A stretch of 64,000 nucleotides of DNA. Origin: Ruminococcus sp. (GTDB lineage Bacteria; Bacillota; Clostridia; Oscillospirales; Ruminococcaceae). The notes beneath the pieces were generated by a model. The model saw only the letters and a program-made list of their open reading frames with translations, did no database searches and was not told the DNA's origin. Both the position numbers and the translations under genes were made by a program. The stretch is taken from positions 23,192 through 87,191 of the forward strand of contig JAJQIB010000009.1 in NCBI GenBank assembly GCA_021199375.1, given 5' to 3'. Below, piece after piece: positions 7,741-17,494 of the stretch; position 1 is the stretch's first letter, and the number at the start of each line of letters is the position of its first letter.

Positions 7741-8610
7741 ATGGCAATGATAGAATATATCGGCGTGCGCTTTAAGCAGGTCGGTAAGGTATATTACTTT
7801 ACGCCAAATGGGGTTGATTTAGCCATTGGCGACACGGTAATTGTTGAAACAGTTAGAGGAGTCGAAAGCGGCGAGGTCGTGCTTGTAGATCGTCAGATAG
7901 ACGAGCATGAGCTTGAAAACGAGATTAAGCCTATAATAAGAAAGGCAACAAAAAAGGACTTTGACACCATAGAGCGCAACAAAATAAAGGAAAAGGAAGC
8001 ATTTTCAATCTGTGAGGAGAAGATAAAAAAGCACGGACTTATAATGAATCTCGTAGATGTCGAATGCACCTTCGATAACGGCAAGCTGCTCTTTTACTTC
8101 ACCGCAGAAAACCGTGTCGATTTCCGTGAGCTTGTTAAGGATCTAGCAAGCGTTTTTCGCACACGTATTGAGCTAAGACAAATCGGCGTCAGGGATGAAG
8201 CCAAAATGCTCGGCGGACTCGGAATATGCGGACAGCCCTTTTGCTGCTCACGCTTTTTGTCAGAGTTTCAGCCTGTATCCGTAAAAATGGCAAAGGAGCA
8301 ATCGCTTTCGCTAAACCCCGCAAAGCTTTCGGGAAGCTGCGGAAGGCTTATGTGCTGCCTTAAGTACGAAAGTGAAGCGTACCAGGATCTGCTAAAAACC
8401 ACACCCAAGGTCGGAGCCTACGTAAAAACCGCTGAGGGCAAGGGAGTTGTAACAGAGGCAAACCTTCTTACCGGAATCCTAAAGGTAAAGCCCGACAAAT
8501 CCGACAATGTTCTTACAGTCAACAAAAATGACGTCGAGATAATAAAAGATGCATCGCTAAAAATCGACAGAAACGAAATGAAAGCACTTCGCGGACTTGA
8601 GGATAAGTAA
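7741..8610 (+). CDS. ricT: RicT/YaaT-like PSP1-domain protein
   Basis: A 289-residue PSP1-domain protein. The body contains the cysteine-rich signature GGLGICGQPFCCSRFL and GSCGRLMCCLKYE, which in Bacillus RicT helps to hold Fe-S clusters in the Ric (YlbF-YmcA-YaaT) complex that affects RNase Y processing. The ATG at 7741 is chosen over upstream in-frame starts because AGGAGGT precedes it and family similarity starts at MIEYIGVRFKQVGKVYYF. It is the last gene of the operon, followed by a terminator. Confidence 0.9.
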   Translation: MAMIEYIGVRFKQVGKVYYFTPNGVDLAIGDTVIVETVRGVESGEVVLVDRQIDEHELENEIKPIIRKATKKDFDTIERNKIKEKEAFSICEEKIKKHGLIMNLVDVECTFDNGKLLFYFTAENRVDFRELVKDLASVFRTRIELRQIGVRDEAKMLGGLGICGQPFCCSRFLSEFQPVSVKMAKEQSLSLNPAKLSGSCGRLMCCLKYESEAYQDLLKTTPKVGAYVKTAEGKGVVTEANLLTGILKVKPDKSDNVLTVNKNDVEIIKDASLKIDRNEMKALRGLEDK

Positions 8611-8629
8611 ATAAAACACCGCAAAAAAC

Positions 8630-8656
8630 AGCGGCTGCCCAATGCTAGCAGCCGCT
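8630..8656. terminator. Bidirectional terminator between ricT and ysxC
   Basis: AGCGGCTGC and GCAGCCGCT form a 9-bp stem with A-rich sequence on the left and TTT on the right, between two convergent genes. Confidence 0.8.
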
Positions 8657-8675
8657 TTAGTATACTGTCTATTTA

Positions 8676-9374
8676 CTACTCTTTTCTGCGAGGAACCAAA
8701 AATCCGTTAGCATCTATTCCATCGTTTTCAAGGCTCTCGTCTATATCCTCAGACTCCTCAGCATACTCCTCATCGTATGCCTCAAAGTCCTCAGCAGCAT
8801 CCTCAATAACCGCACGAAGCTCGTCAACTCCCTCAAGAGTAACTGCCGAAAAGGGTATCACTGTAATATCCTCAAAATAGGGTATCTCCTGTGCAAATGC
8901 CGCCATTCTCGCCTCACGCTCGGTTTTTTTGAGCTTGTCCGCCTTAGTTAGCACAATGACAAACGGAAGCTCGTTATCTATAAGATAGTCAAGCATCATA
9001 AGGTCGTCCTTAGATGGAGCGTGACGCATATCGATAAGCTGAATCACAAGTGCAAGCTGTCTTTCGCCGTCAGCCAGATATCCTCCTATCAGCTGTCCCC
9101 AGCCACGCTTTTCGCCCTTTGAAACCTTAGCGTATCCGTATCCCGGAAGGTCTACAAGATATATTTCGTCAAGCTCAAAAAAGTTGATGGTGACCGTCTT
9201 GCCCGGAACCGAGCTTACACGTGCAATCGACTTGCGGTTTAGCACCTTGTTTATAAGCGTTGATTTTCCGACATTAGACCTGCCCGAAAAGCAAATTTCG
9301 GGGCGATCCGACCTAGGCATTTGCGAAAGCTTGCCGAAGGATGTCAAAAATTTGGCGTTTGAAAAATTCATCAA
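8676..9374 (-). CDS. ysxC: Ribosome-biogenesis GTPase YsxC/EngB
   Basis: A 232-residue TRAFAC GTPase needed for 50S ribosome assembly. G1 is GRSNVGKST, G3 is DLPGYG and G4 is TKAD. Family proteins are usually about 195-205 residues; this one has an extra, very acidic tail of about 35 residues (about 195-225) ending in FLVPRRKE. The start lies in the end of lon with a 4-base overlap (ATG 9374 or 9371), and lon-ysxC is a common Firmicutes pair. Confidence 0.92.
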   Translation of the reverse strand: MMNFSNAKFLTSFGKLSQMPRSDRPEICFSGRSNVGKSTLINKVLNRKSIARVSSVPGKTVTINFFELDEIYLVDLPGYGYAKVSKGEKRGWGQLIGGYLADGERQLALVIQLIDMRHAPSKDDLMMLDYLIDNELPFVIVLTKADKLKKTEREARMAAFAQEIPYFEDITVIPFSAVTLEGVDELRAVIEDAAEDFEAYDEEYAEESEDIDESLENDGIDANGFLVPRRKE

Positions 9375-11902
9375 ATAACCTCCGTAGGCTTTTCGCTCGG
9401 TGTATCCTTTGCCGCTCTGCGCCTTTTATTTACACCCGATGAGGAGCTTTTCTTGTCGTCATTTACAAGTGCGGTGCTTAGCACATCCTCAATTTTCTTG
9501 ACAGGTACAAATTCGAGTGCGTCACGAACCACCTCGTCAAGCTCGTCAAGGTCGCCCTTGTTTGCCTCAGGTATAATCACCGTTTTTATGCCTGCCTTGT
9601 ATGCCGCCATAGTCTTTTCCTTAAGTCCGCCTATAGGAAGCACATTTCCAGTAAGTGTGATTTCGCCCGTCATAGCAACGTCAGATCTCACCTTGGCACC
9701 TGAAAGTGCCGAAATAAGCGCCGTTGTCATGGTAACACCCGCAGATGGTCCGTCCTTAGGCGTAGCTCCCTCAGGTGCGTGGATATGTATATCCTTCTTT
9801 TCGTAAAAGTCGCTGCTAATTCCGTAGTCCTTAGCAAGCCGTCTTGCATTTGATACAGCAAGCTTAGCGGACTCCTTCATTACGTCGCCGAGCGAGCCTG
9901 TAAGCTCAATCTTGCCCTTGCCGTCAAGCACAAGCGTTTCGAGCGGCATTACCACACCGCCGACAGATGTCCACGCAAGTCCGTTTACACAGCCGACCTG
10001 AGCCTTCTTTAGATAGTAGTCGTCAAGATATTTTTTGTGTCCGAGGTAATCCTCAATGTTCGAGCCCTTAACGCTCACACGGGTCTTGCCTGAAATAATC
10101 TCCTTTGCCGCCCTTCTGCAAATAGCCGAAATGCACTGCTCAAGCTTTCTTACTCCTGCCTCACGTGTATAATAATCGACCATCGAATAAATTGCGCTAT
10201 CGTTTATTCTAAGCTGTGAAGCCTTAATTCCGTATCTTTTTAGCTGCTTAGGAACAAGATGCTCCTTGGCGATATGGAATTTTTCCTCACGGGTGTAGCT
10301 TGAAAGCTCGATAACCTCCATACGGTCAAGCAGCGGTGCGGCTACGGTATCAAGACTGTTTGCGGTGGTTATAAACAGCACATCGCTCAAATCGAAGGGG
10401 ATCTCGGTGTAGTGATCTCTGAATGCAAAGTTTTGCTCGCTATCAAGCACCTCAAGCATTGCAGATGAGGGATCTCCTCTAAAGTCATTGCCCATCTTGT
10501 CGATTTCATCAAGCAGCATTACAGGATTGCTGCTTCCCGCCTGCTTAAGCGCCGCTATAATTCTTCCCGGCATAGAGCCTAGGTAGGTCTTTCGGTGTCC
10601 TCTTATTTCGCTTTCGTCACGCACTCCGCCGAGTGACACTCTGACATACTTGCGGTCTAGCGCTCTGGCAATGGATTTTGCAACGCTGGTTTTTCCAACT
10701 CCGGGAGGACCGTAAAGACAGAGAATCTGTCCCTTAACCTCAGGTGTCAGCGCTCTTACCGCTATTGTCTCAAGAACTCTGTCCTTCACCTTGCGTATAC
10801 CGTAGTGATCCTCATCCAAAATCTCGCTTGCACGCTCAACATCGGTGTTATCCTCGGTTTTTTCGTCCCACGGAAGCGACAGACAGGTATCAAGATAGTT
10901 TCTTACAAGCGCAGCCTCCTGTGAGTAGGATGGCATCTTAGCTAGGTGCTCTATTTCCTCATTAAGCTTTTTAACTGCGTCCTCAGAAATGCTTTTTATT
11001 CCCTCAAGCTTTTTTCTGTACTCTTCAATTTCTGCGGGATCTCCCTGAGCATCGGGGTTTTCGCCAAGCTCCTCCTGAATAGCGCGCAATTTTTCTCTTA
11101 AATAAAAATCACGCTGGTTCTGATCTATCGAGCTTTGAACCTTATGCTCTATACTGATTTCCGTACGTGAGATATCAATCTCATTTTTTATAGCCATGAT
11201 AAGCAGCGAAAGCCTTCGAGTGACAGTGTCAGCCTCAAGAATTCTCTGCATTTCCTCACGAGGTATCTGTACCTTAGATATAAGGCTGTCAAAAAGCAGA
11301 TAGGGATTTCTTTGATCTAGGTTGAGATCCGGAAATTCATTTCCGAGCTTAGTGTAAAGCTCAAAGTATTCAGCAGCGATCTCCTGTGCCTTGCGAATAA
11401 TTGCATCAAGCATAAACCTACGAATCGTTTCGCTGTTTACAGCCCTAATAATCTGTATTTCAGCCGTATAGCTTATTTTATCATGATTAAAATTTATAAG
11501 CTTAGCCCTTGTTAAGCCAAGTGTAAGACAGCGGCATAGGCCTGCTCTTGGTTCAACCACCTGCTTCATTACAGCAATGGTTCCAATCTCATAGAGATCT
11601 TCTGTTTTAGGATTCTCTACCTCAACATCCTTTTGGGCGGCAAGAAAAACCAGCTCGTCAGTCTTGGTGGCATCCTTTACCGCATAAATGCTCCTTTGTC
11701 TGCCAACGTCTAAATTTATAAGCATTCCAGGGAACACTATTGATGAGCGTGTGGGAACACAGGGCATGGTGATACGACCATGCTTCTCCATGATTTCATT
11801 TATCTCCTCCTGCTCCTCCTCATAGCCTTCATCATTAACATCTGTAAAGTCAAGAAATACGTATCCTTCCTCTAGCTTTTTTTGTTTTTCATTTTCTTCC
11901 AT
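9371..11902 (-). CDS. lon: ATP-dependent protease Lon
   Basis: An 843-residue LonA protease. The N-terminal substrate domain spans about 40-250, the AAA+ module carries GPPGVGKTS, and the protease domain has the catalytic serine in PKDGPSAGVTM and the later lysine in the KEKTMAA region. It degrades misfolded and regulatory proteins in the cytoplasm. The C-terminus has a short basic Ser/Lys-rich tail. ATG 11902 follows AAGGAGAT. A promoter with TTGCAT-N17-TATTAT precedes it on the minus strand; no clear CtsR or CIRCE box was seen. Confidence 0.95.
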   Translation of the reverse strand: MEENEKQKKLEEGYVFLDFTDVNDEGYEEEQEEINEIMEKHGRITMPCVPTRSSIVFPGMLINLDVGRQRSIYAVKDATKTDELVFLAAQKDVEVENPKTEDLYEIGTIAVMKQVVEPRAGLCRCLTLGLTRAKLINFNHDKISYTAEIQIIRAVNSETIRRFMLDAIIRKAQEIAAEYFELYTKLGNEFPDLNLDQRNPYLLFDSLISKVQIPREEMQRILEADTVTRRLSLLIMAIKNEIDISRTEISIEHKVQSSIDQNQRDFYLREKLRAIQEELGENPDAQGDPAEIEEYRKKLEGIKSISEDAVKKLNEEIEHLAKMPSYSQEAALVRNYLDTCLSLPWDEKTEDNTDVERASEILDEDHYGIRKVKDRVLETIAVRALTPEVKGQILCLYGPPGVGKTSVAKSIARALDRKYVRVSLGGVRDESEIRGHRKTYLGSMPGRIIAALKQAGSSNPVMLLDEIDKMGNDFRGDPSSAMLEVLDSEQNFAFRDHYTEIPFDLSDVLFITTANSLDTVAAPLLDRMEVIELSSYTREEKFHIAKEHLVPKQLKRYGIKASQLRINDSAIYSMVDYYTREAGVRKLEQCISAICRRAAKEIISGKTRVSVKGSNIEDYLGHKKYLDDYYLKKAQVGCVNGLAWTSVGGVVMPLETLVLDGKGKIELTGSLGDVMKESAKLAVSNARRLAKDYGISSDFYEKKDIHIHAPEGATPKDGPSAGVTMTTALISALSGAKVRSDVAMTGEITLTGNVLPIGGLKEKTMAAYKAGIKTVIIPEANKGDLDELDEVVRDALEFVPVKKIEDVLSTALVNDDKKSSSSGVNKRRRAAKDTPSEKPTEVI

Positions 11903-11997
11903 ATCTATCTCCTTGATTTCTCCTTATTTTTTTCGCCTTGTTATTTTTTTTAAAGCGTCAAATACTATAATATCATACTTTTCTTCAAAATGCAAGC

Positions 11998-12981
11998 CTA
12001 ATCCATAAGAAAATTCTTCTTAAAATTATCTATGTCCTTTTCCTGTCGGTATACGCTAAGGGCAAAGTACCTTTTGCTGTTTTCGTAGCCCTCGGTGCGC
12101 ACCCTCGGATTAAACTCCCACAGCGCCCAGTCCTCGTACTCGTCAGGTTCGCTGAAATGGTCGATTATCCACAGTGAATAATCGTCAAAATACGGCTCGA
12201 TATATTTTTCGTAGCACGCCGAATCGCACATTATAACGCATCTTCGTCCGTACTCCTCCTCAATTGCGTCCAAAAACTCGCTTAGGCTTTCTTTAACGTC
12301 CTCGGCGTTTTTCATGTGAAGATTATAAATGCCGTATTTTGTCACCTTGACCATCGGTCTTAATTTTCCACTTAGGTCGCCGCACTGCTCGATATAGTTT
12401 TCAGCCTGCTTTTCTCCGTCTGCGCTAAAGTCAAACTCGTGGTAAAAGCCTACAAGCAGATCTGTTTTTTTAACGCCCTTGCGGCTTGATTTAAGCTGCT
12501 CGTCAACTGTCGTGGTGCCCTTTGTCGCACGAATGTAGGTAAAGCTTATCGTCTGCTGCGACATAACCTCCCAGTCGATTTCGCCTAGCTCCTCATCAAC
12601 CACCGCTCCTCTTACCGGGTAATCACGCTTTCTTGGCTCGTTAAACCAAATCTGTCCCCGATAATAATAAAAGGCAATGTTTAGCAAAATCACCACAACG
12701 CAAAAAATTGCAGTAAAAATCATGAGTCTGCGAAGTCTGTGCTTTTTTGGTTTTTTTGGCTCTTCAAAATCGTCAAGCACAGGCTCGTCATAATCGTAAT
12801 CGTAATCGCTTGGGATGCTTGCATATACAGGCTCGCTTTTAATCTCGGGCTGTGGCTTTTGAGCGGGCTTAACCGCCCTTGCCCTTACCCTTCTTACGCG
12901 CCTGCCCTCAGGAGCATAGTACTCCTCATCTATTCTGCGTCTTGTTTCCTCGTTTAGCTTAAAGCTCTCTTTCCTGCTCAT
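11998..12981 (-). CDS. Membrane-anchored GH25-like protein, probably catalytically inactive
   Basis: A 327-residue protein. Residues 1-80 are cytoplasmic and charged, residues about 86-107 are one membrane helix, and the outside part looks like a GH25 (Cellosyl-type) muramidase: GEIDW, TYIRATKG, VGFYHEF, LWIIDHF, WALWEF and KDIDNF are in order. However, the first catalytic site, normally [KR]G-I-D-V-S, reads RGAVVDEE, and the central D-x-E pair is replaced in PMVKVTKYG. It may therefore bind rather than cut peptidoglycan; this is inference. It overlaps the Rrf2 gene by 23 bases, so the two are probably co-transcribed. Confidence 0.75.
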   Translation of the reverse strand: MSRKESFKLNEETRRRIDEEYYAPEGRRVRRVRARAVKPAQKPQPEIKSEPVYASIPSDYDYDYDEPVLDDFEEPKKPKKHRLRRLMIFTAIFCVVVILLNIAFYYYRGQIWFNEPRKRDYPVRGAVVDEELGEIDWEVMSQQTISFTYIRATKGTTTVDEQLKSSRKGVKKTDLLVGFYHEFDFSADGEKQAENYIEQCGDLSGKLRPMVKVTKYGIYNLHMKNAEDVKESLSEFLDAIEEEYGRRCVIMCDSACYEKYIEPYFDDYSLWIIDHFSEPDEYEDWALWEFNPRVRTEGYENSKRYFALSVYRQEKDIDNFKKNFLMD

Positions 12982-13399
12982 TATTATTAAATTCCTCCGA
13001 CTGCGCTGTTAGGTCGGCAAAGTTATAGCTATCGAGCTTATCTCTTACGGTATTGGTAATATCGCAAAAAGCTCTCTGATAGCAGCAAGCTCCGTCCGCA
13101 CCTCTTGAGCATCCGTTTTCATCGGACAGACATCTCGAAAAATAGTATGTACCCTCAATCGCCTCAATGACCTGTCGCAATGTTATCTCGGATGGGTCAC
13201 GGTTTATCATGTAGCCGCCCTGTGTGCCCTTGTACGATTTTATAATATCGGCATTTACAAGCTTGCGCAAAATCTTAAGCGCAAATCTTAGCATTACGCA
13301 TGAGCGCTCTGAAATGGTCTTTGCATCAACCCTTCCGCCGTCTGTGCAAAGCACCGATACTATTCTAACAGCGTAGTCCGCTTCTAGTGTGATATACAT
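12959..13399 (-). CDS. Rrf2-family transcriptional regulator
   Basis: A 146-residue regulator with the Rrf2 winged helix (residues about 1-75, LEADYAVRIVSVLCTDGGRV and GTQGGYMINRDPSEITLRQV). The C-terminal half has cysteines in CLSDENGC, CCYQRAFC, comparable with the three-cysteine cluster ligands of IscR/NsrR, so an Fe-S or redox sensor is plausible. The target is unknown; the downstream overlapping GH25-like gene is the only partner in the transcript. Confidence 0.85.
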   Translation of the reverse strand: MYITLEADYAVRIVSVLCTDGGRVDAKTISERSCVMLRFALKILRKLVNADIIKSYKGTQGGYMINRDPSEITLRQVIEAIEGTYYFSRCLSDENGCSRGADGACCYQRAFCDITNTVRDKLDSYNFADLTAQSEEFNNNEQEREL

Positions 13400-13435
13400 C
13401 TTAAACTTATCCTTTCAAGGAAATATCCTAAAGCC

Positions 13436-14533
13436 TTAGTCACGATAATCCTGAATCTTAGCACTGCGATTAGGATGGCGCAGCTTTCTTAGCGCCTTTG
13501 CCTCAATCTGGCGTATGCGCTCTCTTGTGACCTTAAACTGCTGTCCGACCTCCTCTAGGGTGCGTGCTCTTCCGTCAATCAGTCCGAAGCGCAGGCGAAG
13601 AACCATCTCCTCACGCTCGGTAAGGGTGCCTAAAACCTCGTCAATCTGCTGCTTTAATGCAAGCTGAGATGCAGCCTCCTGGGGGGCAAGAGCCTCCTCA
13701 TCGGGAATGAAATCTCCCAGATGCGAATCCTCCTCCTCACCTATCGGCGTTTCGAGTGAAACGGGGTCCTGAGCTATACGCATAATCTCACGAACACGGT
13801 CTACCGGCATATCGAGATAGTCGGAAATCTCCTCAGGCGAGGGGTCGTGACCGTTTTGGTGAAGAAGTGCGCTTGATGCCTTCTTTACCTTGGTGATGGT
13901 TTCAACCATATGAACAGGTATACGAATTGTTCTTGCCTGGTCGGCTATGGCTCTGGTTATAGCCTGACGAATCCACCATGTAGCATAGGTCGAAAACTTA
14001 AAGCCCTTGGTGTAGTCGTATTTTTCTACTGCCTTGATGAGTCCCATATTGCCCTCTTGGATGAGATCCAAAAAGCTCATGCCTCTTCCTACATATTTTT
14101 TGGCAATTGATACAACAAGTCTGAGGTTTGCCTCGGCTAAGCGCTTGCGTGCCTTTGCAGCCTCCTCCTCGTTGCCGCTTCCCATCTTTTCGGCAAGCTG
14201 AATTTCCTCCTCAGGGGTGAGCAGAGGTACTCTGCCTATTTCCTTTAGGTAGATTTTTACAGGGTCATCAATTGCAACTCCGTCGGTGGACAGCCCAATA
14301 TCGATTTCCTCGGGGGTGACTTCCTCCTCGGCGCTCATTATTGCTACATCGTCGTCCGCAAGGATATCGTCGATAATCTCAATATGAAACTTCTCGCAGC
14401 TTTCATAAAACTGGTCGATCTGCTCGACATCATAATCGAGCTTTTCGAGCGCATCGTTGATTTCCTTGGTGGTAAGCTTGCCCTTGACCTTGCCCTGCTC
14501 GAGCAGACCATCCATAACATTTTTCTTGTCCAT
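13436..14533 (-). CDS. rpoD: Primary sigma factor RpoD/SigA
   Basis: A 365-residue housekeeping sigma factor. Region 1.1 is at the N-terminus, region 1.2 is [20 protein letters not shown], region 2 contains the -10 reading helix ([20 protein letters not shown]), and region 4 ends with [20 protein letters not shown]. It directs RNA polymerase to the TTGACA/TATAAT promoters found throughout the window. It follows dgt and dnaG in the usual macromolecular synthesis order. Confidence 0.96.
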   Translation of the reverse strand: MDKKNVMDGLLEQGKVKGKLTTKEINDALEKLDYDVEQIDQFYESCEKFHIEIIDDILADDDVAIMSAEEEVTPEEIDIGLSTDGVAIDDPVKIYLKEIGRVPLLTPEEEIQLAEKMGSGNEEEAAKARKRLAEANLRLVVSIAKKYVGRGMSFLDLIQEGNMGLIKAVEKYDYTKGFKFSTYATWWIRQAITRAIADQARTIRIPVHMVETITKVKKASSALLHQNGHDPSPEEISDYLDMPVDRVREIMRIAQDPVSLETPIGEEEDSHLGDFIPDEEALAPQEAASQLALKQQIDEVLGTLTEREEMVLRLRFGLIDGRARTLEEVGQQFKVTRERIRQIEAKALRKLRHPNRSAKIQDYRD

Positions 14534-14579
14534 AAAACTCGCACTCCTTTTTTACATTCCTTAATGCTTGTAAATTCCC

Positions 14580-16352
14580 TTATGATTTTTTTGCTCTTAG
14601 CCTTTGAGCAAAATCTAAAAACTCATCGTCTGACATATCGCCGGCGCTTAACTGATTTGAGGAGTAATCTAATAGCCTTTGGATGCTATCCTCAGCTACA
14701 TTAAGATCTACCCTGACGGCTCTGCCCTGCTCGACAATCTGCGTTATCTTTCCGATTTCATCGGGAGTAAAGCAGGCGTTCATTGCTGAAAGCCTATGCT
14801 CCTCATTGCGCTCAATCGCCTTTAGCATAAACTCGTAAACACGTCTGTTAAAATCCGTCACAAGCTTATCGGGTGAAAGCAGCTCTGAAGCGTGCTTAGC
14901 ATAGTCGGGGTTATCATAAAGATAAGCTATAATCATCTCCTCAGCCTTCGACTCGCCGAAATGCCTCGATGCCTCGGTGTTTACGCTGTCTCGCCTATCG
15001 GCAAACCTTAGCATATCTAGGTTTTGCTTTCGGCGCTTAGCTCCCTTATTCTTGTTAAGAGCGTTTTGAAGCTCAGCCTCAAATGAGGCGTAAGAAATTC
15101 CAATCTCCTCTGCGATTTTTCTGCCGTAAAGCTCACGCTCGACTGATGATTCAAGCTTTGCTATAATTGCAACTGCTGCATCCTTAAACTCAAGCTTTCC
15201 CATATCGCTGTTCATGTCTATAGCGTCACGAGCCTTGCTAAGCTCGTAATTTACGGCTCCGTCAGCGTTGTTTAGCAGCACGTTAAAGGCGGCTGCTCCG
15301 AATTTTTTTACGTACTCATCAGGGTCCTTAGCTCCCTGCATTTTTATAACTGAGGTTTCAAGTCCTGCGGCATTTAGGATATCTATCGCTCGCCTTGTAG
15401 CCCTTTGACCTGCTTCATCTGAATCGTAGCAGATTACTACCTTTTTGGCGTAGTTTGAAATTATCTTAGCCTGCTGCTCGGTAAGTGCCGTGCCGCATGA
15501 TGCAACGGCGTTTTCAAAGCCTGCTTGTGTAAGCGAAATTACATCGAGATTACCCTCGCACAAAAGAATACGTCCGTCCTTTACCGCAGCATTCTTCGCT
15601 ATATTCATCGAAAAGAGAAAGCGGTTTTTGTTGTATACTGCTGTATCGGGGGTGTTTACGTACTTTCGCTTGTCATCTCCGAGTGTTCTTCCGCCGAAGC
15701 CTACTATATTTCCCGTAAGGTCGATAAAGGGAAACATCGCTCGATTTACAAAGAAATCGAAGGTTTTTCTTGTGTCATTTTTTGAACGTGAGATTAAGCC
15801 CGCAGCCTCAAGCTCCTTTTCGCTGTAGCCCTTACCCAGCATATAGGTCTTTAGCGCGCTCCAGCTGTTTGGCGCAAAGCCTATTCCGTAGCGCTTGATG
15901 GTTTCAACGCTTAAACCACGTGTCTGCATGAGATAGCTAACGCAGCCTCTGCCCTCAGGAGTTGAGAGCTGCTTATAGAAAAAGTGTGCCGCATCACGGT
16001 TCATCTCATACATCCTCTTTTTTACATTCACCGTGTTGTTTATACCCGAATAATAGCTGTCAATCGGCATATCAATATTTGCTCGCTCTGCAAGCAGCTT
16101 AACCGCCTCGACATAGTCAAGGTTGTGGTATTTCATTATAAAGGTTATGACATCGCCGCCGGCGTTGCAGCCGAAGCAGTGAAAATATTCTTCATTTGGA
16201 TGAATGTGGCATGACGGCGTTTTTTCGTTATGAAAAGGACAAAGACAAACGTAGTCACGTCCTGAGCGTTTTGTTGTCACGTATTCGCTCATTACCTCTT
16301 CAATCGGGTTTGCCGCCTTAAGCCTTTCTATAAAATCCACCGAAAACGCCAT
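14580..16352 (-). CDS. dnaG: DNA primase DnaG
   Basis: A 590-residue primase that makes RNA primers at the replication fork. The N-terminal zinc site is CPFHNEKTPSCHIHP plus HCFGC, the TOPRIM core has ILLCEGNLDVISL and CYDSDEAGQ, and a helicase-binding C-terminal region follows. An in-frame upstream ATG at 16412 is not used: ATG 16352 (MAFSVDFIERLKAANPIEE) follows GAGGTG and matches where family members start. It starts 5 bases after the stop of dgt and precedes rpoD. Confidence 0.95.
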   Translation of the reverse strand: MAFSVDFIERLKAANPIEEVMSEYVTTKRSGRDYVCLCPFHNEKTPSCHIHPNEEYFHCFGCNAGGDVITFIMKYHNLDYVEAVKLLAERANIDMPIDSYYSGINNTVNVKKRMYEMNRDAAHFFYKQLSTPEGRGCVSYLMQTRGLSVETIKRYGIGFAPNSWSALKTYMLGKGYSEKELEAAGLISRSKNDTRKTFDFFVNRAMFPFIDLTGNIVGFGGRTLGDDKRKYVNTPDTAVYNKNRFLFSMNIAKNAAVKDGRILLCEGNLDVISLTQAGFENAVASCGTALTEQQAKIISNYAKKVVICYDSDEAGQRATRRAIDILNAAGLETSVIKMQGAKDPDEYVKKFGAAAFNVLLNNADGAVNYELSKARDAIDMNSDMGKLEFKDAAVAIIAKLESSVERELYGRKIAEEIGISYASFEAELQNALNKNKGAKRRKQNLDMLRFADRRDSVNTEASRHFGESKAEEMIIAYLYDNPDYAKHASELLSPDKLVTDFNRRVYEFMLKAIERNEEHRLSAMNACFTPDEIGKITQIVEQGRAVRVDLNVAEDSIQRLLDYSSNQLSAGDMSDDEFLDFAQRLRAKKS

Positions 16353-16356
16353 GATA

Positions 16357-17352
16357 TCACCTCGTTTTCCATGATGCGGGAACATAGATTTCGATAAACC
16401 TATCAACCGCATATTTATCAGACATTCCGGCTATATAGTCGCAAACTGCCATCTCTTTTCCGTCACGCTCAGCAAGACCTTGGTAAAGCGGAGGAAGCTT
16501 TGAGATGTTTCGGTAGTAGTACTCGTAAAGTCCATCAAGCATTGAGTAGGTTTTCTTTTCCTCCGCCTTGCACTGTGGATTGCGATAGACATTATCAAAC
16601 ATAAACGTTTGAAGCGCACGATACGCTCGGTCTATGTTTGGAGAAAGCTCCATTCGATATACTCCGTTTGATACAAGATCTCCTACAAGCGTTGTGATAC
16701 GCTCGGATTTTGAATGTCCCAAAACGTCGGTGATCTCGCTTGGAAGGTCGCTTTCGTGGAGAATATCAGCTCTTACCGCATCATCTATATCGTGATTAAG
16801 ATAGGCTATGACATCGGCATACCTTACTACATTGCCCTCCTTTGTTTCGGCAATTCGGTTGGTGTGCTTTAAAATACCGTCACGCACCTCATATGTAAGA
16901 TTAAGTCCTCTGCCGTCATTTTCGATAAATCGAACAACTCGAACTCCCTGCTCATAGTGCTTAAAGCCGTTAGGATTTAGCCTATTTAGCGCACGCTCGC
17001 CAGCATGTCCGAACGGAGTGTGTCCTAGGTCGTGTCCCATCGAAATCGCTTCGGTAAGATCTTCATTTAAGCGCATCGCTCTTGAAATTGTTCGGGCTAT
17101 TTGACCTACCTCAAGGGTATGGGTAAGACGTGTTCGGTAGTGGTCGCCTGCAGGACTTAAAAAAACCTGGGTTTTGGTTTTTAGCCTTCTGAAGGAGTTG
17201 CAGTGTATTATCTTATCACGGTCACGCTGAAATTCTGTTCTTAGGTCGCACAGCTGACTTGGTCGTTCTCTTCCACGTGTTCTTGTCGAAAGACAAGCGG
17301 CATCGCAAAGAAACTGAGCCTCAAATCTCTCATATTCCTCTCTGGGCATCAT
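16357..17352 (-). CDS. dgt: Deoxyguanosinetriphosphate triphosphohydrolase-like HD protein
   Basis: A 331-residue HD-domain dNTP triphosphohydrolase. Metal ligands are visible in TRLTHTLEVGQIAR and GHDLGHTPFGHAGE, and the N-terminus has the typical FQRDRDKIIHCNSFRRLKTK. It would hydrolyse dNTPs to nucleoside and triphosphate. It is a short clostridial version and stands first in the dgt-dnaG-rpoD block, 4 bases from dnaG. Confidence 0.92.
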   Translation of the reverse strand: MMPREEYERFEAQFLCDAACLSTRTRGRERPSQLCDLRTEFQRDRDKIIHCNSFRRLKTKTQVFLSPAGDHYRTRLTHTLEVGQIARTISRAMRLNEDLTEAISMGHDLGHTPFGHAGERALNRLNPNGFKHYEQGVRVVRFIENDGRGLNLTYEVRDGILKHTNRIAETKEGNVVRYADVIAYLNHDIDDAVRADILHESDLPSEITDVLGHSKSERITTLVGDLVSNGVYRMELSPNIDRAYRALQTFMFDNVYRNPQCKAEEKKTYSMLDGLYEYYYRNISKLPPLYQGLAERDGKEMAVCDYIAGMSDKYAVDRFIEIYVPASWKTR

Positions 17353-17494
17353 AATAAATACACCTCCCTAAATGTACACGCTAAAATGTCCCTCTATATT
17401 ATTATACGAAAAAAGACAGAAAAATCCCTTTTATTTTTGCTGTTAATTTTTTGTTAATTTATTCACGATTATTTGTAAACACCAAGCTAGCTTA

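Noticed and set aside
11903..11990. CtsR or CIRCE heat-shock operator before lon
   Set aside because: Only a partial TTTGAC word is present, without the second half.
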